A stretch of DNA of 64,000 bases from an uncultured Gammaproteobacteria bacterium. GTDB lineage: Bacteria; Pseudomonadota; Gammaproteobacteria; Pseudomonadales; Porticoccaceae. Numbering within the stretch: position 1 is the first letter of the stretch; each line of letters starts with the position of its first letter. The notes under the pieces were generated by a model that saw nothing but the letters and a program-made list of their open reading frames with translations, did no database searches and was not told where the DNA came from. The DNA lies in assembly GCA_913058345.1 (NCBI GenBank), contig CAJXQR010000010.1, positions 25,307 to 89,306 on the forward strand, read 5' to 3'. Positions 1 to 9,684 of the stretch are shown here, in pieces. Made by a program: the position numbers and the translations under genes.

Positions 1-60
1 GTACAATACCCAGCGCTATTGCCAACCCACTTTCCATGACACGTCTTCGAATTATTGCCA

Positions 61-3000
61 ATGCCTCACTCTAAATTCACCACCCCCGCTGCCAACAAGG
101 CCGGCGATCGACGCCACTGGGGCCAACTTTATGGTGCTGCCAAGTCCCTGGCGATTATGTCAGCAGCCAATAAACACCACGGCTTAACACTAGTGCTGAC
201 AGAATCGGCTAAAGCAGCCGCCGCACTGGAACGAGAGCTTCAATTTTTTAGCGACGACGAACCATTACCCGTGCTCCACCTGCCCGACTGGGAGACCTTG
301 CCCTACGATTTGTTTTCACCCCATCAGGATATTATTTCCGAGCGCCTGCACACTCTGCATTTACTGCCCGAGATAGAACGCGGCGTCCTCGTCGTGCCGG
401 TCGCCACTGCCATGCACCGCTTGCCACCAGCCAGCTACGTCGCTGGCAATAGCTTTGCATACAAGGTTGGCGAAAAACTCGACATCAACGCCCTGCGCCA
501 ACAATTTCAGCGTGCAGGTTACCACTGCGTCGACACGGTTTATGAGCACGGCGAGTACGCTGTGCGCGGCGCACTCATTGATGTTTTCCCGATGGGTTCA
601 AAACACCCCTTTCGCATCGATCTATTTGATGATGAAATTGAGACCCTGCGCAGTTTCGATGCCGAAAGCCAACTTACACTTGAAAAAACCGACAGTATCT
701 CGCTTTTACCTGCCAAAGAATTCCCGCAGACAGATGCCGGCACTAAACGTTTTCTCGACAATTGGCATCTGCAATTTGATGTCGACCCTCGCGAGTGCAC
801 CCTCTATCAAAGTATTCGCAGTGGCAACACACCCAGCGGCATCGAATATTACTTACCCCTGTTTTTCGAGCAGACCGCCACGCTGTTTGAACACCTGCCT
901 GCTAACACCTTGTTATTTGCCGACAGCGAAATTAACGCTGCCGCCAGCAGCTTTTGGCACGAAGCTGTCGACCGCTACGAATCTTATGGCGTGGACCCGA
1001 CACGACCACTGCTCAAGCCTGCTCAACTGTTTATGCCCGTTGAAGAGCTCTTTAGCGCCATTGGCAAACTCCCGCGCACGGACATTCAGTACCAGAGCCT
1101 TGCCGCCGCCAGTGCTAATTATAATTTTGCTACGCAGCTTTTGCCCGACCTCAGCGTCGATAGCAAGGCCAGCCAAGCCCTCGAAAAACTGGATAATTTT
1201 TTACTCGAAACCGAGGCCCGCACCCTGTTTTGCGCCGAGTCACCGGGGCGCCGTGAAGTCCTGTTAGAGCTGCTTGGCAGCATCGGCGTTGTTCCCCAGG
1301 CCGTCAATTCATGGCAGGCCTTTTGTGACGAGCAAGCCTCAATTTGCATCACCGTTTATCCCCTCGAGCGCGGCCTGCAACTCGACTCCCCGGCGGTTAA
1401 TTTAATTAGCGAAAGTGAATTATTTGGCCAGCAAATTCTGCAACGCCGTCGCCGCTCCCGTCAGAAAGAAGGGGCCGAGCAAGTTGTTAAGAATCTCACC
1501 GAACTGCAAATCGGTGCGCCCGTCGTTCACATTGACCACGGTGTCGGACGTTACGCCGGCTTGACCACCATGGAAATGGACGGCGAGCCTTTGGAGTTTC
1601 TCGAACTACACTACGCGGATGAAGCCAAGCTCTACGTACCCGTTGCCAACCTGCACTTAATCAGCCGCTACAGCGGCGGCGACCCCGACACCGCCCCGCT
1701 CCATATATTGGGCAGTGAGCGCTGGCAAAAAGCGAAAGAAAAAGCCGCCAAACAAATTCGCGACACTGCCGCCGAGCTATTAAACATTTACGCCCGCCGA
1801 GAAGCCCGTGAAGGTTTTCACTACCAGATGTCGACCGACGACTATCGCACGTTCTCAGCCGAATTTCCCTTTGAGGAAACCCCCGACCAGCTCGATGCCA
1901 TCGAAGCTGTTCGCGCCGATATGACCGGCGCCCAACCCATGGACAGACTGATTTGCGGCGATGTGGGTTTTGGCAAAACCGAAGTCGCCATGCGCGCTGC
2001 TTTTATTGCTGTCAGCAATAACAAACAAATCGTCGTTCTTGTGCCCACCACCCTGCTCGCCCAGCAGCACTACGACAATTTCAATGACCGCTTTGCCAAC
2101 TGGCCAGTCAATATCGAGGTGATTTCGCGTTTCAAAACAGCTAAAGAACAGGATGCCGTTTTCGCGAAAGCCGCCGCCGGCGATATCGACATTTTGATTG
2201 GCACCCATAAGCTATTAAACAGCAATATTAAATATCGAGACCTTGGCCTGCTGGTTATCGACGAGGAACACCGCTTCGGGGTGAATCAAAAAGAGAAACT
2301 CAAATCGATGCGCAGCGAGGTCGATATCCTCACGCTGACAGCCACACCGATTCCCCGCACTTTGAACATGGCCATGGGAGGGATTCGCGATTTATCGATT
2401 ATCGCCACACCGCCAGCCCGACGTCTGTCCGTTAAAACCTTTGTCCATCAGAATGAAAGCCGCGTGGTGCGCGAGGCGATACTGCGCGAGGTGCTGCGTG
2501 GCGGGCAGGTTTACTTTCTGCACAACGAGGTGAAAAGCATTGAGCGCACAGCCAATGAATTGCAGGCTATGTTGCCAGAGGCGCGCATTGATATTGCCCA
2601 CGGGCAAATGCGCGAGCGCGATCTTGAAAAGGTCATGGCCGACTTCTATCACCAGCGCTGCAATATACTGGTTTGCACCACTATTATTGAAACTGGCATC
2701 GACGTACCCAGTGCTAACACGATTATTATTGACCGAGCCGACAAGCTGGGCCTTGCTCAACTCCATCAATTGCGGGGCCGTGTTGGGCGCTCCCACCACC
2801 AGGCTTACGCCTATTTACTGACGCCCCACCCTAAGCAAATGAGCAGCGATGCCCACAAACGACTGGAAGCCATTAGCGCTGCCGACCAGCTCGGCTCCGG
2901 CTTCACACTCGCCACTCACGACCTCGAAATACGCGGTGCGGGAGAGTTACTCGGTGACGGTCAGAGTGGCCACATTCACAGCATTGGCTTTTCGCTGTAT

Positions 3001-3528
3001 ATGGATTTACTCGAACGCGCCGTACACGCCATTCGCGACGGTAAAACGCCGGATCTCGACAGCGCCCTCAATCCCGTTGTCGATGTTAACCTGAATATTC
3101 CGGCTCTCATCCCCGACGATTATCTGCCTGACATTCACACACGGCTTATTCTCTACAAGCGTATTGGCAACACCAAAAATGCAGCACAGTTACGCGAACT
3201 GCAAGTTGAAATGATCGACCGCTTCGGGCTCTTGCCCGATCCGGTGAAAAACCTCTTCCGCGTTACCAGCCTACGCCACCGTGCCGAACAGCTGGGCATT
3301 ATCAAATTACAAGCCGGCGCCGGTGGAGGCACGGTCGAATTCAGCAAAGAAACCCCTATCGAGCCAATGACTATCGTCGAACTGGTACAACAGCAAAGCG
3401 ATATCTTTCGTTTACAAGGTGCGACACAATTGCGTTATAGCATCGACATGCACAGTGCCGAAGAGCGCCTGCAACACGCTGAAGAATTGCTCGAGCTACT
3501 CGCTCCCCAACAAAAACAGGTTGCTTGA
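61..3528 (+). CDS. mfd: Transcription-repair coupling factor Mfd
   Basis: Mfd is the ATP-driven DNA translocase that removes stalled RNA polymerase at lesions and recruits UvrA. The 1155-aa product has the full family length. It shows a UvrB-like N-terminal part, an RNA-polymerase-interacting region, a helicase core with Walker A (GDVGFGKTE, near residues 632-640) and a DEEH box near 733, the TATPIPRTL motif, and a C-terminal regulatory domain. I chose the ATG at 61; an in-frame TTG lies two codons upstream. The stop overlaps the start of the next gene by 4 nt (ATGA), so the two are probably co-transcribed. The family call is very secure. Confidence 0.98.
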   Translation: MPHSKFTTPAANKAGDRRHWGQLYGAAKSLAIMSAANKHHGLTLVLTESAKAAAALERELQFFSDDEPLPVLHLPDWETLPYDLFSPHQDIISERLHTLHLLPEIERGVLVVPVATAMHRLPPASYVAGNSFAYKVGEKLDINALRQQFQRAGYHCVDTVYEHGEYAVRGALIDVFPMGSKHPFRIDLFDDEIETLRSFDAESQLTLEKTDSISLLPAKEFPQTDAGTKRFLDNWHLQFDVDPRECTLYQSIRSGNTPSGIEYYLPLFFEQTATLFEHLPANTLLFADSEINAAASSFWHEAVDRYESYGVDPTRPLLKPAQLFMPVEELFSAIGKLPRTDIQYQSLAAASANYNFATQLLPDLSVDSKASQALEKLDNFLLETEARTLFCAESPGRREVLLELLGSIGVVPQAVNSWQAFCDEQASICITVYPLERGLQLDSPAVNLISESELFGQQILQRRRRSRQKEGAEQVVKNLTELQIGAPVVHIDHGVGRYAGLTTMEMDGEPLEFLELHYADEAKLYVPVANLHLISRYSGGDPDTAPLHILGSERWQKAKEKAAKQIRDTAAELLNIYARREAREGFHYQMSTDDYRTFSAEFPFEETPDQLDAIEAVRADMTGAQPMDRLICGDVGFGKTEVAMRAAFIAVSNNKQIVVLVPTTLLAQQHYDNFNDRFANWPVNIEVISRFKTAKEQDAVFAKAAAGDIDILIGTHKLLNSNIKYRDLGLLVIDEEHRFGVNQKEKLKSMRSEVDILTLTATPIPRTLNMAMGGIRDLSIIATPPARRLSVKTFVHQNESRVVREAILREVLRGGQVYFLHNEVKSIERTANELQAMLPEARIDIAHGQMRERDLEKVMADFYHQRCNILVCTTIIETGIDVPSANTIIIDRADKLGLAQLHQLRGRVGRSHHQAYAYLLTPHPKQMSSDAHKRLEAISAADQLGSGFTLATHDLEIRGAGELLGDGQSGHIHSIGFSLYMDLLERAVHAIRDGKTPDLDSALNPVVDVNLNIPALIPDDYLPDIHTRLILYKRIGNTKNAAQLRELQVEMIDRFGLLPDPVKNLFRVTSLRHRAEQLGIIKLQAGAGGGTVEFSKETPIEPMTIVELVQQQSDIFRLQGATQLRYSIDMHSAEERLQHAEELLELLAPQQKQVA

Positions 3529-4451
3529 TGAGTTTACCGACAAAGTTTCTGGTACTGACGATACTCACTGTACTAACCCATCTTTGCTACGCCAGCGAGA
3601 AAAACACGTCGCCAAGCGAAAATCCGGCCCTGCATAAGTGGTATCGAGTTGAGGTAATCATTTTCACGCAAAAAGATGTCTTCGGCGACGAACTCAGCTC
3701 ACGGGATATTGTACTAGCGTATCCCGAGAATCTGATCGACCTGGACAATAACAGTGACGCTTATACCCCCCTTCCCAAAGACAAGCTAGAGCTTGGGCCC
3801 GATGCCTATAGCCTCAATCGCACGGGGGTTTACAAAGTGCTCTACCACCAGGCCTGGCTACAACCAGGTTTAGCACCGGCAAATGCACCGTGGATTGACA
3901 TTAATCACAGCGCTGACAACACCTATCTTGGTGGCAGCCTCCGCATTTATCTGTCGAGCTATCTGCATATGGAGAACAATATCTGGCATGTGAGCTACGG
4001 GACAACAGCTGAGTCATCACCAGTCACGCCATTTAACACACGTTCTCGCCTACTGGATTCAGAAAGTGATGCGAAGAATGTCGATAAGAGTGAAGACGGC
4101 ACAATCTTACTCGCAACAACACCCGCACGGCCCCTGTTAGCTACCTGGCCTCAGCCACCGATCTCACCACTGCTCTCGACCGAAGCCAACTCCATTGGAA
4201 AGGACAGCAGCCCTTTGCGCCCTGTATCAAGAGCAATTAAAGACATCATTCTGCTCCAACAAGAAAGCCGATTAAAGCTCAACACACTGCATTATTTTGA
4301 TCATCCGAAACTGGGCATATTGGCCAAAGTATCGCGCGCCCAGCCTCCAACCCTAGCGCCTGTCGAGCGCATCAGGAACATGGGAACCTCTACCGGGGGA
4401 AAGAGTCAGAACGCAGAATCGACAATGAAAGTAAACCCTGAAGTCCCTTAA
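3525..4451 (+). CDS. csiV: CsiV-family periplasmic protein
   Basis: This 308-aa protein has an N-terminal signal sequence (about residues 1-23) and then the WYRVEVIIFTQ segment that opens the CsiV domain. The rest is polar with little predicted membrane character. CsiV is described as a periplasmic peptidoglycan-associated protein in Pseudomonas and relatives, where it also follows mfd. Here it overlaps mfd by 4 nt, which supports the assignment. Its biochemical role is not visible in the sequence. The C-terminal 60 residues are low in recognisable motifs and may be disordered. Confidence 0.8.
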   Translation: MMSLPTKFLVLTILTVLTHLCYASEKNTSPSENPALHKWYRVEVIIFTQKDVFGDELSSRDIVLAYPENLIDLDNNSDAYTPLPKDKLELGPDAYSLNRTGVYKVLYHQAWLQPGLAPANAPWIDINHSADNTYLGGSLRIYLSSYLHMENNIWHVSYGTTAESSPVTPFNTRSRLLDSESDAKNVDKSEDGTILLATTPARPLLATWPQPPISPLLSTEANSIGKDSSPLRPVSRAIKDIILLQQESRLKLNTLHYFDHPKLGILAKVSRAQPPTLAPVERIRNMGTSTGGKSQNAESTMKVNPEVP

Positions 4452-4496
4452 AATCAGATACCTCTACCACGTTACCCTGGAGCACTCTACATTATT

Positions 4497-4985
4497 ATGG
4501 AAAAGCTGATTGAAAAATCGTTGTACGCGGCCCGCTGGGTATTAGCCCCGCTTTACCTCGGGCTCAGCTTAGCGCTGGCACTGCTCACTCTAAAGTTTTT
4601 CCAGGAAGCGTTACATTTTTTCCCACTTATTTTCAGCACCACCGAGTCTGACCTGGTACTCGTCATCCTCTCTCTCGTGGATTTGTCACTCGTTGGCGGG
4701 CTGGTGGTCATGGTGATGCTCAGTGGCTACGAAAACTTCGTGTCGAGTATTGATATTGAGGAAGGAGGTGAAAAACTTTCGTGGCTTGGCAAGCTCGACG
4801 CCGGTTCTCTAAAGCAGAAGGTCGCGGCTTCTATTATCGCAATATCGTCTATCCACCTGCTGCAAAAATTCATGAATGCCACGGAAGTCGACAATGACAA
4901 ACTCATGTGGTACGTCATTATTCACCTCACCTTTGTCGTTTCAGCCATTGGCATGGCCTGGGTTGACCGCTTAAACAGACGATAG
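4497..4985 (+). CDS. YqhA / UPF0114-family inner-membrane protein
   Basis: This 162-aa protein has about four hydrophobic segments: residues 13-35, 53-78, about 108-126 and about 139-157. It matches the YqhA (UPF0114) pattern, including the MLSGYENF segment after the second helix and the [18 protein letters not shown] stretch. Family members are multi-pass inner-membrane proteins of unknown function. It follows csiV by 45 bp on the same strand and meets moaD tail to tail 52 bp further on. I cannot say more about its role. Confidence 0.85.
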   Translation: MEKLIEKSLYAARWVLAPLYLGLSLALALLTLKFFQEALHFFPLIFSTTESDLVLVILSLVDLSLVGGLVVMVMLSGYENFVSSIDIEEGGEKLSWLGKLDAGSLKQKVAASIIAISSIHLLQKFMNATEVDNDKLMWYVIIHLTFVVSAIGMAWVDRLNRR

Positions 4986-5037
4986 GGGCACGGGTTTTAC
5001 GCACAAAAAAACCAACTCACACATGGCCATTTAAAGA

Positions 5038-5286
5038 TTAACCGCCGGTTACCGGTGGAAAAAAAGCCACTTCGTCACCCGCTTTTAATACGCAGTCATC
5101 ATCAGCGATGACTTGATTGACGGCGACCAGCACTTCCTGCTCAGTAAACATCAGCTGCCAGCGGCCGCCTTTTACAGCGAGTTGATGTTTTAACTGGGCA
5201 ACGCTGATCGCTTCGGGCAGGTCAAACTCTAATGACTCCAGTTCGAGCATCTCACGCAGCTGAGCAAAAAATAATATTTTAATCAT
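5038..5286 (-). CDS. moaD: Molybdopterin synthase sulfur carrier subunit MoaD
   Basis: This 82-aa ubiquitin-fold protein ends in the PPVTGG tail that is adenylated and thiocarboxylated before sulfur transfer to precursor Z (cPMP). The length and the terminal Gly-Gly are what the family requires. It is the last gene of moaA-moaB-moaC-moaD, and its start overlaps the moaC stop by 4 nt, which implies translational coupling. MoaD works with the catalytic subunit MoaE, but no moaE gene lies in this cluster, so MoaE must be encoded elsewhere or be missing. Confidence 0.95.
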   Translation of the reverse strand: MIKILFFAQLREMLELESLEFDLPEAISVAQLKHQLAVKGGRWQLMFTEQEVLVAVNQVIADDDCVLKAGDEVAFFPPVTGG

Positions 5287-5786
5287 CTGTGATCCTCATC
5301 CAAACTGTCAGCACTGCCTTGCCAGAAGCCGGTCTTGCCACCCTCTTTTGTTAAGACGCGAATACCATCAATAGTCATCCCGGGGTCCACAGCTTTACAC
5401 ATATCAAACAGTGTTAGTGCGGCAACGGATACAGCGGTAAGCGCTTCCATTTCAACGCCAGTTTTACCGTCTAGCTTGCACATCGCCTCAATGCGAATAG
5501 CATTATTTTCAGGCTGTATTTCGAAATCGACCTGCACCTTTGACAGTAATAAAGTATGGCAAAGGGGAATCAATTCGGGACAGCGCTTGGCACCTTGAAT
5601 ACCAGCGATGCGCGCCACAGCTAGCACGTCACCCTTGGCGTGGCCGCCCTGTTGTATTAGCGCGAGGGTTTCGCTACGCAGGCGCACATAACCTTCGGCC
5701 ACCGCAACGCGCGTGGTCACGGCCTTACCACTAACATCGACCATGGCCGCTTCACCGGCCTGATTAACATGACTTAATTGGGACAT
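5283..5786 (-). CDS. moaC: Cyclic pyranopterin monophosphate synthase MoaC
   Basis: MoaC converts the MoaA product 3',8-cyclo-7,8-dihydro-GTP to cPMP, the second step of molybdenum cofactor synthesis. The protein carries the family segments [15 protein letters not shown] at the N-terminus, the IPLCHTL metal/substrate region, and [18 protein letters not shown] chose the ATG at 5786 (167 aa) because an AAGG element sits 6-7 nt upstream and family members begin here. The reading frame stays open to 5843, but the extra residues are not family-like. It overlaps moaD by 4 nt. Confidence 0.96.
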   Translation of the reverse strand: MSQLSHVNQAGEAAMVDVSGKAVTTRVAVAEGYVRLRSETLALIQQGGHAKGDVLAVARIAGIQGAKRCPELIPLCHTLLLSKVQVDFEIQPENNAIRIEAMCKLDGKTGVEMEALTAVSVAALTLFDMCKAVDPGMTIDGIRVLTKEGGKTGFWQGSADSLDEDHR

Positions 5787-5815
5787 AAGGTGCCTTAAAT
5801 TTGAAAAAACTGCGT

Positions 5816-6370
5816 TTATAAAAGTTCTTCGCGGCTCCCGCAATCTATGCCGCTAGTCGCTTTTAGCTGGCCAACAAAATTGCAGGGGCGGTGGCTGGCG
5901 TCGAGTTGCTCGGCAATAATACCGTCCCAGGCGGTACGGCAGGCATTGGTCGAACCCGGCATACAAAACACGAGTGTGCCATTCGATAACCCAGCCAGTG
6001 CCCGTGACTGCACGGTCGATGTACCGATATCCTGATAAGAAATTTGCCGAAACAACTCGCCATAGCCATCAATAGTCACATCAAAGAGCGGCTCAACGGC
6101 CTGGGGCGTAGAATCTCGCCCGGTAAAACCGGTGCCGCCAGTGATCAATACCACTTGAATATCATCAGACGCTATCCAGCGGGCCACGAGGGCACGAATT
6201 TGGTACAGCTCGTCTTTAAGAATCACTTTCTCGCCCAACTGGTGGCCCGCCGCTTTCAAGCTCTCAACCAGGTGTTTGCCCGAGGTATCACTGTCTTCAT
6301 TGCGACTATCAGAAACCGTTAATACGGCGATAGTTAGGGGCTTAAAGTCATCTGCGTAATTCTTTGCCAT
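5816..6370 (-). CDS. moaB: Molybdenum cofactor biosynthesis protein MoaB
   Basis: This 184-aa MoaB/MogA-type protein has the LTVSDSR start, the [11 protein letters not shown] nucleotide-binding loop (GGTG) and the CMPGSTNA segment. The family adenylates molybdopterin before molybdate insertion, although in E. coli MoaB itself looks dispensable beside MogA. The ATG at 6370 is preceded by GGAGA with about 8 nt spacing; a GTG lies one codon upstream. It sits between moaA (36 bp) and moaC (29 bp) in one transcription unit. Confidence 0.93.
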   Translation of the reverse strand: MAKNYADDFKPLTIAVLTVSDSRNEDSDTSGKHLVESLKAAGHQLGEKVILKDELYQIRALVARWIASDDIQVVLITGGTGFTGRDSTPQAVEPLFDVTIDGYGELFRQISYQDIGTSTVQSRALAGLSNGTLVFCMPGSTNACRTAWDGIIAEQLDASHRPCNFVGQLKATSGIDCGSREELL

Positions 6371-6406
6371 CACTTAATCTCCTTCATTGGCTGTTTATTT
6401 TATTAA

Positions 6407-7390
6407 CTAACCACCCAGCATGGCCAAATGACGGGTGCCACCGGTGTAACCATCCCGCAAATAGTGACTGACTTTTTTGTCGTTTAGCTGTGCTTGCAAA
6501 TAGGCAATTAATTCATCTTTTTGATCGCCACGTTGTAACAGATGGCGCAGCTCAATGCCCTTGTCAGAAAATAGACACAGATGTAGCTTGCCGGTCGCGC
6601 TAATGCGCAGACGATTACAGCTGGCGCAAAAGTCCTTGCTGTAGGGCATAATCAAGCCAATACGCCCTTGATAGTCGGCATGATAAAACTCCTGAGCAGG
6701 GCCCGCATCTTTGCTGCGCAGAGCTTGCTCCCACCCCTCTCTCAGGAGACGCTCTTTAATCAACTCACCAGAAATGTGGTTACGCTGGTAAAAGTCCTCA
6801 TTGTCACCCGTCTGCATCAATTCAATAAAACGCAAAGTCAGCGGCTTATATTTGACCCAATTGAGAAACTGGTCGATTTGCTGACCGTTATAGCCACGCA
6901 TCATTACCACATTCACTTTGATGGCACTCATACCCAACTCGGCGGCACGGTCGAGACCATCCAGCAACTCCTGCAGACGGTGGTGGCCGGTAATGGCCTG
7001 AAAGACGGAGGGATCGAGACTGTCGATGCTTAAATTTAAACCATCGAGACCGGCATTAACCCAGTGCTCGATACGCTGCGGTAATTTATAGCCATTGGTG
7101 GTGATCACCACCTTTTCAATACCCGGTGTTTGCTTTACGGCAGCAATAATGTCGGGTAAATCGCTACGCACCGAGGGTTCGCCCCCCGTAATACGAATCT
7201 TACGGGTACCTGCCTGGGCAAAAGCCGCAGCAATATTGCGGATTTCGCTGAGCCTCAAAAAGCCACCACCCGAGCGCCCACTATCGCCTTGATAACCCTC
7301 AGGCAGACAATAATTGCAGCTAAAGTTGCAAACATCAGTAACAGACAGGCGCAAATAACGGAACTCGCGCCCGAAGTAGTCTTGTAACAT
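6407..7390 (-). CDS. moaA: GTP 3',8-cyclase MoaA (radical SAM)
   Basis: MoaA performs the first step of Moco synthesis, the radical-SAM cyclisation of GTP. With the start at 7390 the protein is 327 aa. It shows the SAM cluster motif at C21/C25/C28 (CNFSCNYC), the TGGEP segment, a second cluster at C255/C258/C272, and the C-terminal Gly-Gly that MoaA needs. An AAAGGTG element lies 7 nt before this ATG. The frame continues to an ATG at 7489, but the 33 added residues are not family-like and would cover the untranslated leader. It heads moaABCD and follows a structured RNA leader. Confidence 0.96.
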   Translation of the reverse strand: MLQDYFGREFRYLRLSVTDVCNFSCNYCLPEGYQGDSGRSGGGFLRLSEIRNIAAAFAQAGTRKIRITGGEPSVRSDLPDIIAAVKQTPGIEKVVITTNGYKLPQRIEHWVNAGLDGLNLSIDSLDPSVFQAITGHHRLQELLDGLDRAAELGMSAIKVNVVMMRGYNGQQIDQFLNWVKYKPLTLRFIELMQTGDNEDFYQRNHISGELIKERLLREGWEQALRSKDAGPAQEFYHADYQGRIGLIMPYSKDFCASCNRLRISATGKLHLCLFSDKGIELRHLLQRGDQKDELIAYLQAQLNDKKVSHYLRDGYTGGTRHLAMLGG

Positions 7391-7867
7391 ATCAAACACC
7401 TTTCCAATGTCGGGAGGATAGAAGGTTTCCCCGCAATCCCTCAGAATCGTCTGCCCATCGCCACTCAAGAGTATTGATGAATGCAGCATTCACGGCGCCG
7501 GGTTCGTACTCACCAGCGCGTCAAACGGCTGGTGATGCTTAGAGCCCCGGAGCTCGGAGTTTGTTAGCAAATAAATTGTGTGTCGGCTCGCTGGCCGATG
7601 TCGAAGCTTAGCACAGCGCCACAAGCCCTGCCTGATCGGGCGTTTACACAGAAGCGCTCACGGCCAGAAAAACCGCAAAACGACAACCAGGCGCCTCTCG
7701 ACGCTAAGCTAAGACGGGCAGTTGATCCGTATCAAAGCCATGAAACGGGCTCATTAAATGATGCCAAATCACTACTAAAGATAAACAAACCAACAGTATG
7801 CCATGACACTATGCCTGCACCAAGACCGCTATAATTCGGTCCGATCTCAGTGAAGGAAACGATACTA
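7391..7867. other. Divergent intergenic region moaA / methyltransferase
   Basis: This 477-bp region holds the moaA leader RNA and presumably both divergent promoters. An open frame at 7580-7834 gives an 84-aa arginine/proline-rich translation with no recognisable motif and no clear ribosome binding site, so I do not call it a gene. I could not identify convincing -10/-35 pairs by eye. Confidence 0.6.
7491..7620 (-). ncRNA. Structured 5' leader of moaA, candidate Moco-type riboswitch
   Basis: Read on the minus strand, the leader contains three hairpins. One is TCGGC/GCCGA (7583-7587 with 7594-7598). One is GAGC/GCTC (7542-7545 with 7552-7555). The third is a perfect 8-bp stem TCACCAGC/GCTGGTGA (7510-7517 with 7528-7535). 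A long-range GGCGC/GCGCC pairing between about 7616-7620 and 7494-7499 can close them. The element ends about 100 nt before the moaA start. Moco-sensing RNAs are known upstream of moaA operons in gammaproteobacteria. I see the fold and the position, but I did not match the published consensus base by base. Confidence 0.45.
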
Positions 7868-8698
7868 ATGAACAACGATACAGCCAGTGACACAACTGGG
7901 CTTACCTTTAAAGATCTGGCGTTAAAAAGCTGGAACCAAAAGGCCAGAGACTATGGCGATTATTTGGGCCATATCACCCAACAGGCCGCTGAACCTCTGC
8001 TCGATGCGGTCAAAGTCGAAGCAGGCAGTATTTTTCTCGATATCGCGACTGGCCCTGGTTACGCCGCAGGGACGGCTCAGGCGCGAGGGGCTATTGCTAC
8101 AGGAGTCGATCTTTCGGCAAGGATGATTGACGAAGCCTCGCGCAATTACCCTAAGGCTCTGTTCTATGAGGGCGATGCAGAGCATCTGGTCTTCCCCAGT
8201 GGTTTTTTTGATGCCGCCGTGTGTCCCTTTGGTCTTTCCCATATGACAAATGCCGACAAAGCCATTGGCGAAGCCTGGCGAGTGCTTAAACCCGGGGGCA
8301 GATTCGCTTTTACCGTGTGGGCTCAACCTGAAGAACATATTTTTTTCGATTGGGTACTCGGTGCTATTTCTCGCCACGGCTCAATGTCTGTCCCCCTGCC
8401 TGAGGCACCACCTTTTTTCCGATACAGCGAACCTGCGGAGAGTCAAAGAGCTCTTGCTACAGCCGGTTTTAGCGATATCAACATAGATCAATTAACACTG
8501 CAATGGCAGCCAAATTCTGGTCAGGCGCTACTCGACATTATTTACAAAAGCACAGTTCGCACGGCAATGTTACTTGAAGCCCAAAAGACGACAAGCCGAG
8601 AAAAGATCCATAGCGATATTGTGGCCGCTGTCGAAGCATCGGATGACAAAATCAATGTGCCCTGGCCCGCCGTCATCGCCGTTGCCACGAAACCCTGA
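7868..8698 (+). CDS. Class I SAM-dependent methyltransferase
   Basis: This 276-aa protein has a Rossmann-type methyltransferase core: motif I DIATGPG (about residues 58-64), an acidic residue in the GVDLSARM segment, GDAEHL, and the late motif EAWRVLKPGGRF. These place it in the UbiE/methyltransferase-11 group. The substrate cannot be inferred. I chose the ATG at 7868 because AAGGAA lies about 10 nt upstream; a GTG in frame at 7850 is less likely. It is monocistronic and ends just before a strong bidirectional terminator. Confidence 0.85.
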   Translation: MNNDTASDTTGLTFKDLALKSWNQKARDYGDYLGHITQQAAEPLLDAVKVEAGSIFLDIATGPGYAAGTAQARGAIATGVDLSARMIDEASRNYPKALFYEGDAEHLVFPSGFFDAAVCPFGLSHMTNADKAIGEAWRVLKPGGRFAFTVWAQPEEHIFFDWVLGAISRHGSMSVPLPEAPPFFRYSEPAESQRALATAGFSDINIDQLTLQWQPNSGQALLDIIYKSTVRTAMLLEAQKTTSREKIHSDIVAAVEASDDKINVPWPAVIAVATKP

Positions 8699-8744
8699 TA
8701 AGCGTGTTGCAAGCGATGGCAACGTTCTACCAAAAAGCTTCAAG

Positions 8745-8790
8745 GACCGAAAACAGCCCTGAATTATTTCAATCAGGGCTGTTTTCGGTC
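8745..8790. terminator. Bidirectional intrinsic terminator
   Basis: A perfect 18-bp inverted repeat (8745-8762 with 8773-8790) encloses a 10-nt loop. It lies between the stop of the methyltransferase (8698) and the stop of the convergent esterase (8803). The TTTT inside the right arm and AAAA inside the left arm fit termination in both directions. Confidence 0.85.
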
Positions 8791-8802
8791 GTCAGGCTCA
8801 AG

Positions 8803-9684
8803 TTATGCCGCTGTTTTCTCTTTGACGTACTCACCAATTCGCGAAATTGCTTTGCGAGCATCGGTTAATTGCGGGAAGAACAAATGCCACACGTGTATCA
8901 TGTCCTGCCACTCTTCAAGAATCACCTCAACTCCCGCTGCTTTGGCATTATTAGTCAGCGTTTCAGAATCGCTGTATAGCGTCTCAGCAGAACCCACCTG
9001 AATCAGCAGCGGTGGTAAGCCGGCAAGGTCAGCGTGAATCGGTGAGGCTGTCGGCGACTGAATATCTCCCGCACCAATATAGGCCTTGCCCATTGGAGCA
9101 ATGAGGTCGTAGCTCACCATAGGATCAATATCCTTACGCGTTTGATAGGTTTCACCTGTCGCTTCAAGATCTGCCCAAGGCGATATGCAAACACCTGCTG
9201 CGGGTAAGGGGTGCTCGCCATCACGCAAACCAACCAGAGTGCCGACTGTTAAACCGCCACCCGCCGAATCGCCCGCGATAACAATGTTCTCAGCACTATA
9301 ACCCTGGTTCAACAACCACAAGTATGCACAAATTGAATCATCAACCGCAGCCGGGTAAACGTGCTCGGGTGCCAACCGGTAGTCGACTGCCAAGGCCTGA
9401 CAACCTGCCGCACGAGCCAGTTCAGCAACCAAGGCCCTATGACTGTTCAAAGAACCGATGAGATACCCGCCGCCATGAACGTACATAATGATTCGCGTAG
9501 TATCAGCTCCCGGTGGCGTGTGCAGCTCACAAGGTACACCAGCAGCATCGACAGCTTTGACATCCACGTCATCGGCCACAGGCGAGGCCATACCATCAAA
9601 TTGGGCACGCATTTCCTCGAGAGTACCACCCAGCGGATTGGCCTTTAACTGCGTAATAAGCCCTTCAATCTCACTTGTCGACAT
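8803..9684 (-). CDS. Alpha/beta hydrolase, HSL-family esterase
   Basis: This 293-aa hydrolase of the hormone-sensitive-lipase family carries the oxyanion motif HGGGY (about residues 70-74) and the nucleophile elbow GDSAG with Ser about 140. An Asp lies in the SAETLYSD segment and the catalytic His is probably in MIHVWH. The family cleaves short and medium esters and lactones. I chose ATG 9684, preceded by AGGAGA with 6 nt spacing. It is divergent from a Baeyer-Villiger-type monooxygenase. That pairing suggests the monooxygenase makes an ester or lactone which this enzyme opens; this is inference. Confidence 0.88.
   Translation of the reverse strand: MSTSEIEGLITQLKANPLGGTLEEMRAQFDGMASPVADDVDVKAVDAAGVPCELHTPPGADTTRIIMYVHGGGYLIGSLNSHRALVAELARAAGCQALAVDYRLAPEHVYPAAVDDSICAYLWLLNQGYSAENIVIAGDSAGGGLTVGTLVGLRDGEHPLPAAGVCISPWADLEATGETYQTRKDIDPMVSYDLIAPMGKAYIGAGDIQSPTASPIHADLAGLPPLLIQVGSAETLYSDSETLTNNAKAAGVEVILEEWQDMIHVWHLFFPQLTDARKAISRIGEYVKEKTAA

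Noticed and set aside
7580..7834. 84-codon open frame on the plus strand upstream of the methyltransferase
   Set aside because: Arg/Pro-rich translation without motif or ribosome binding site; it overlaps the structured moaA leader.
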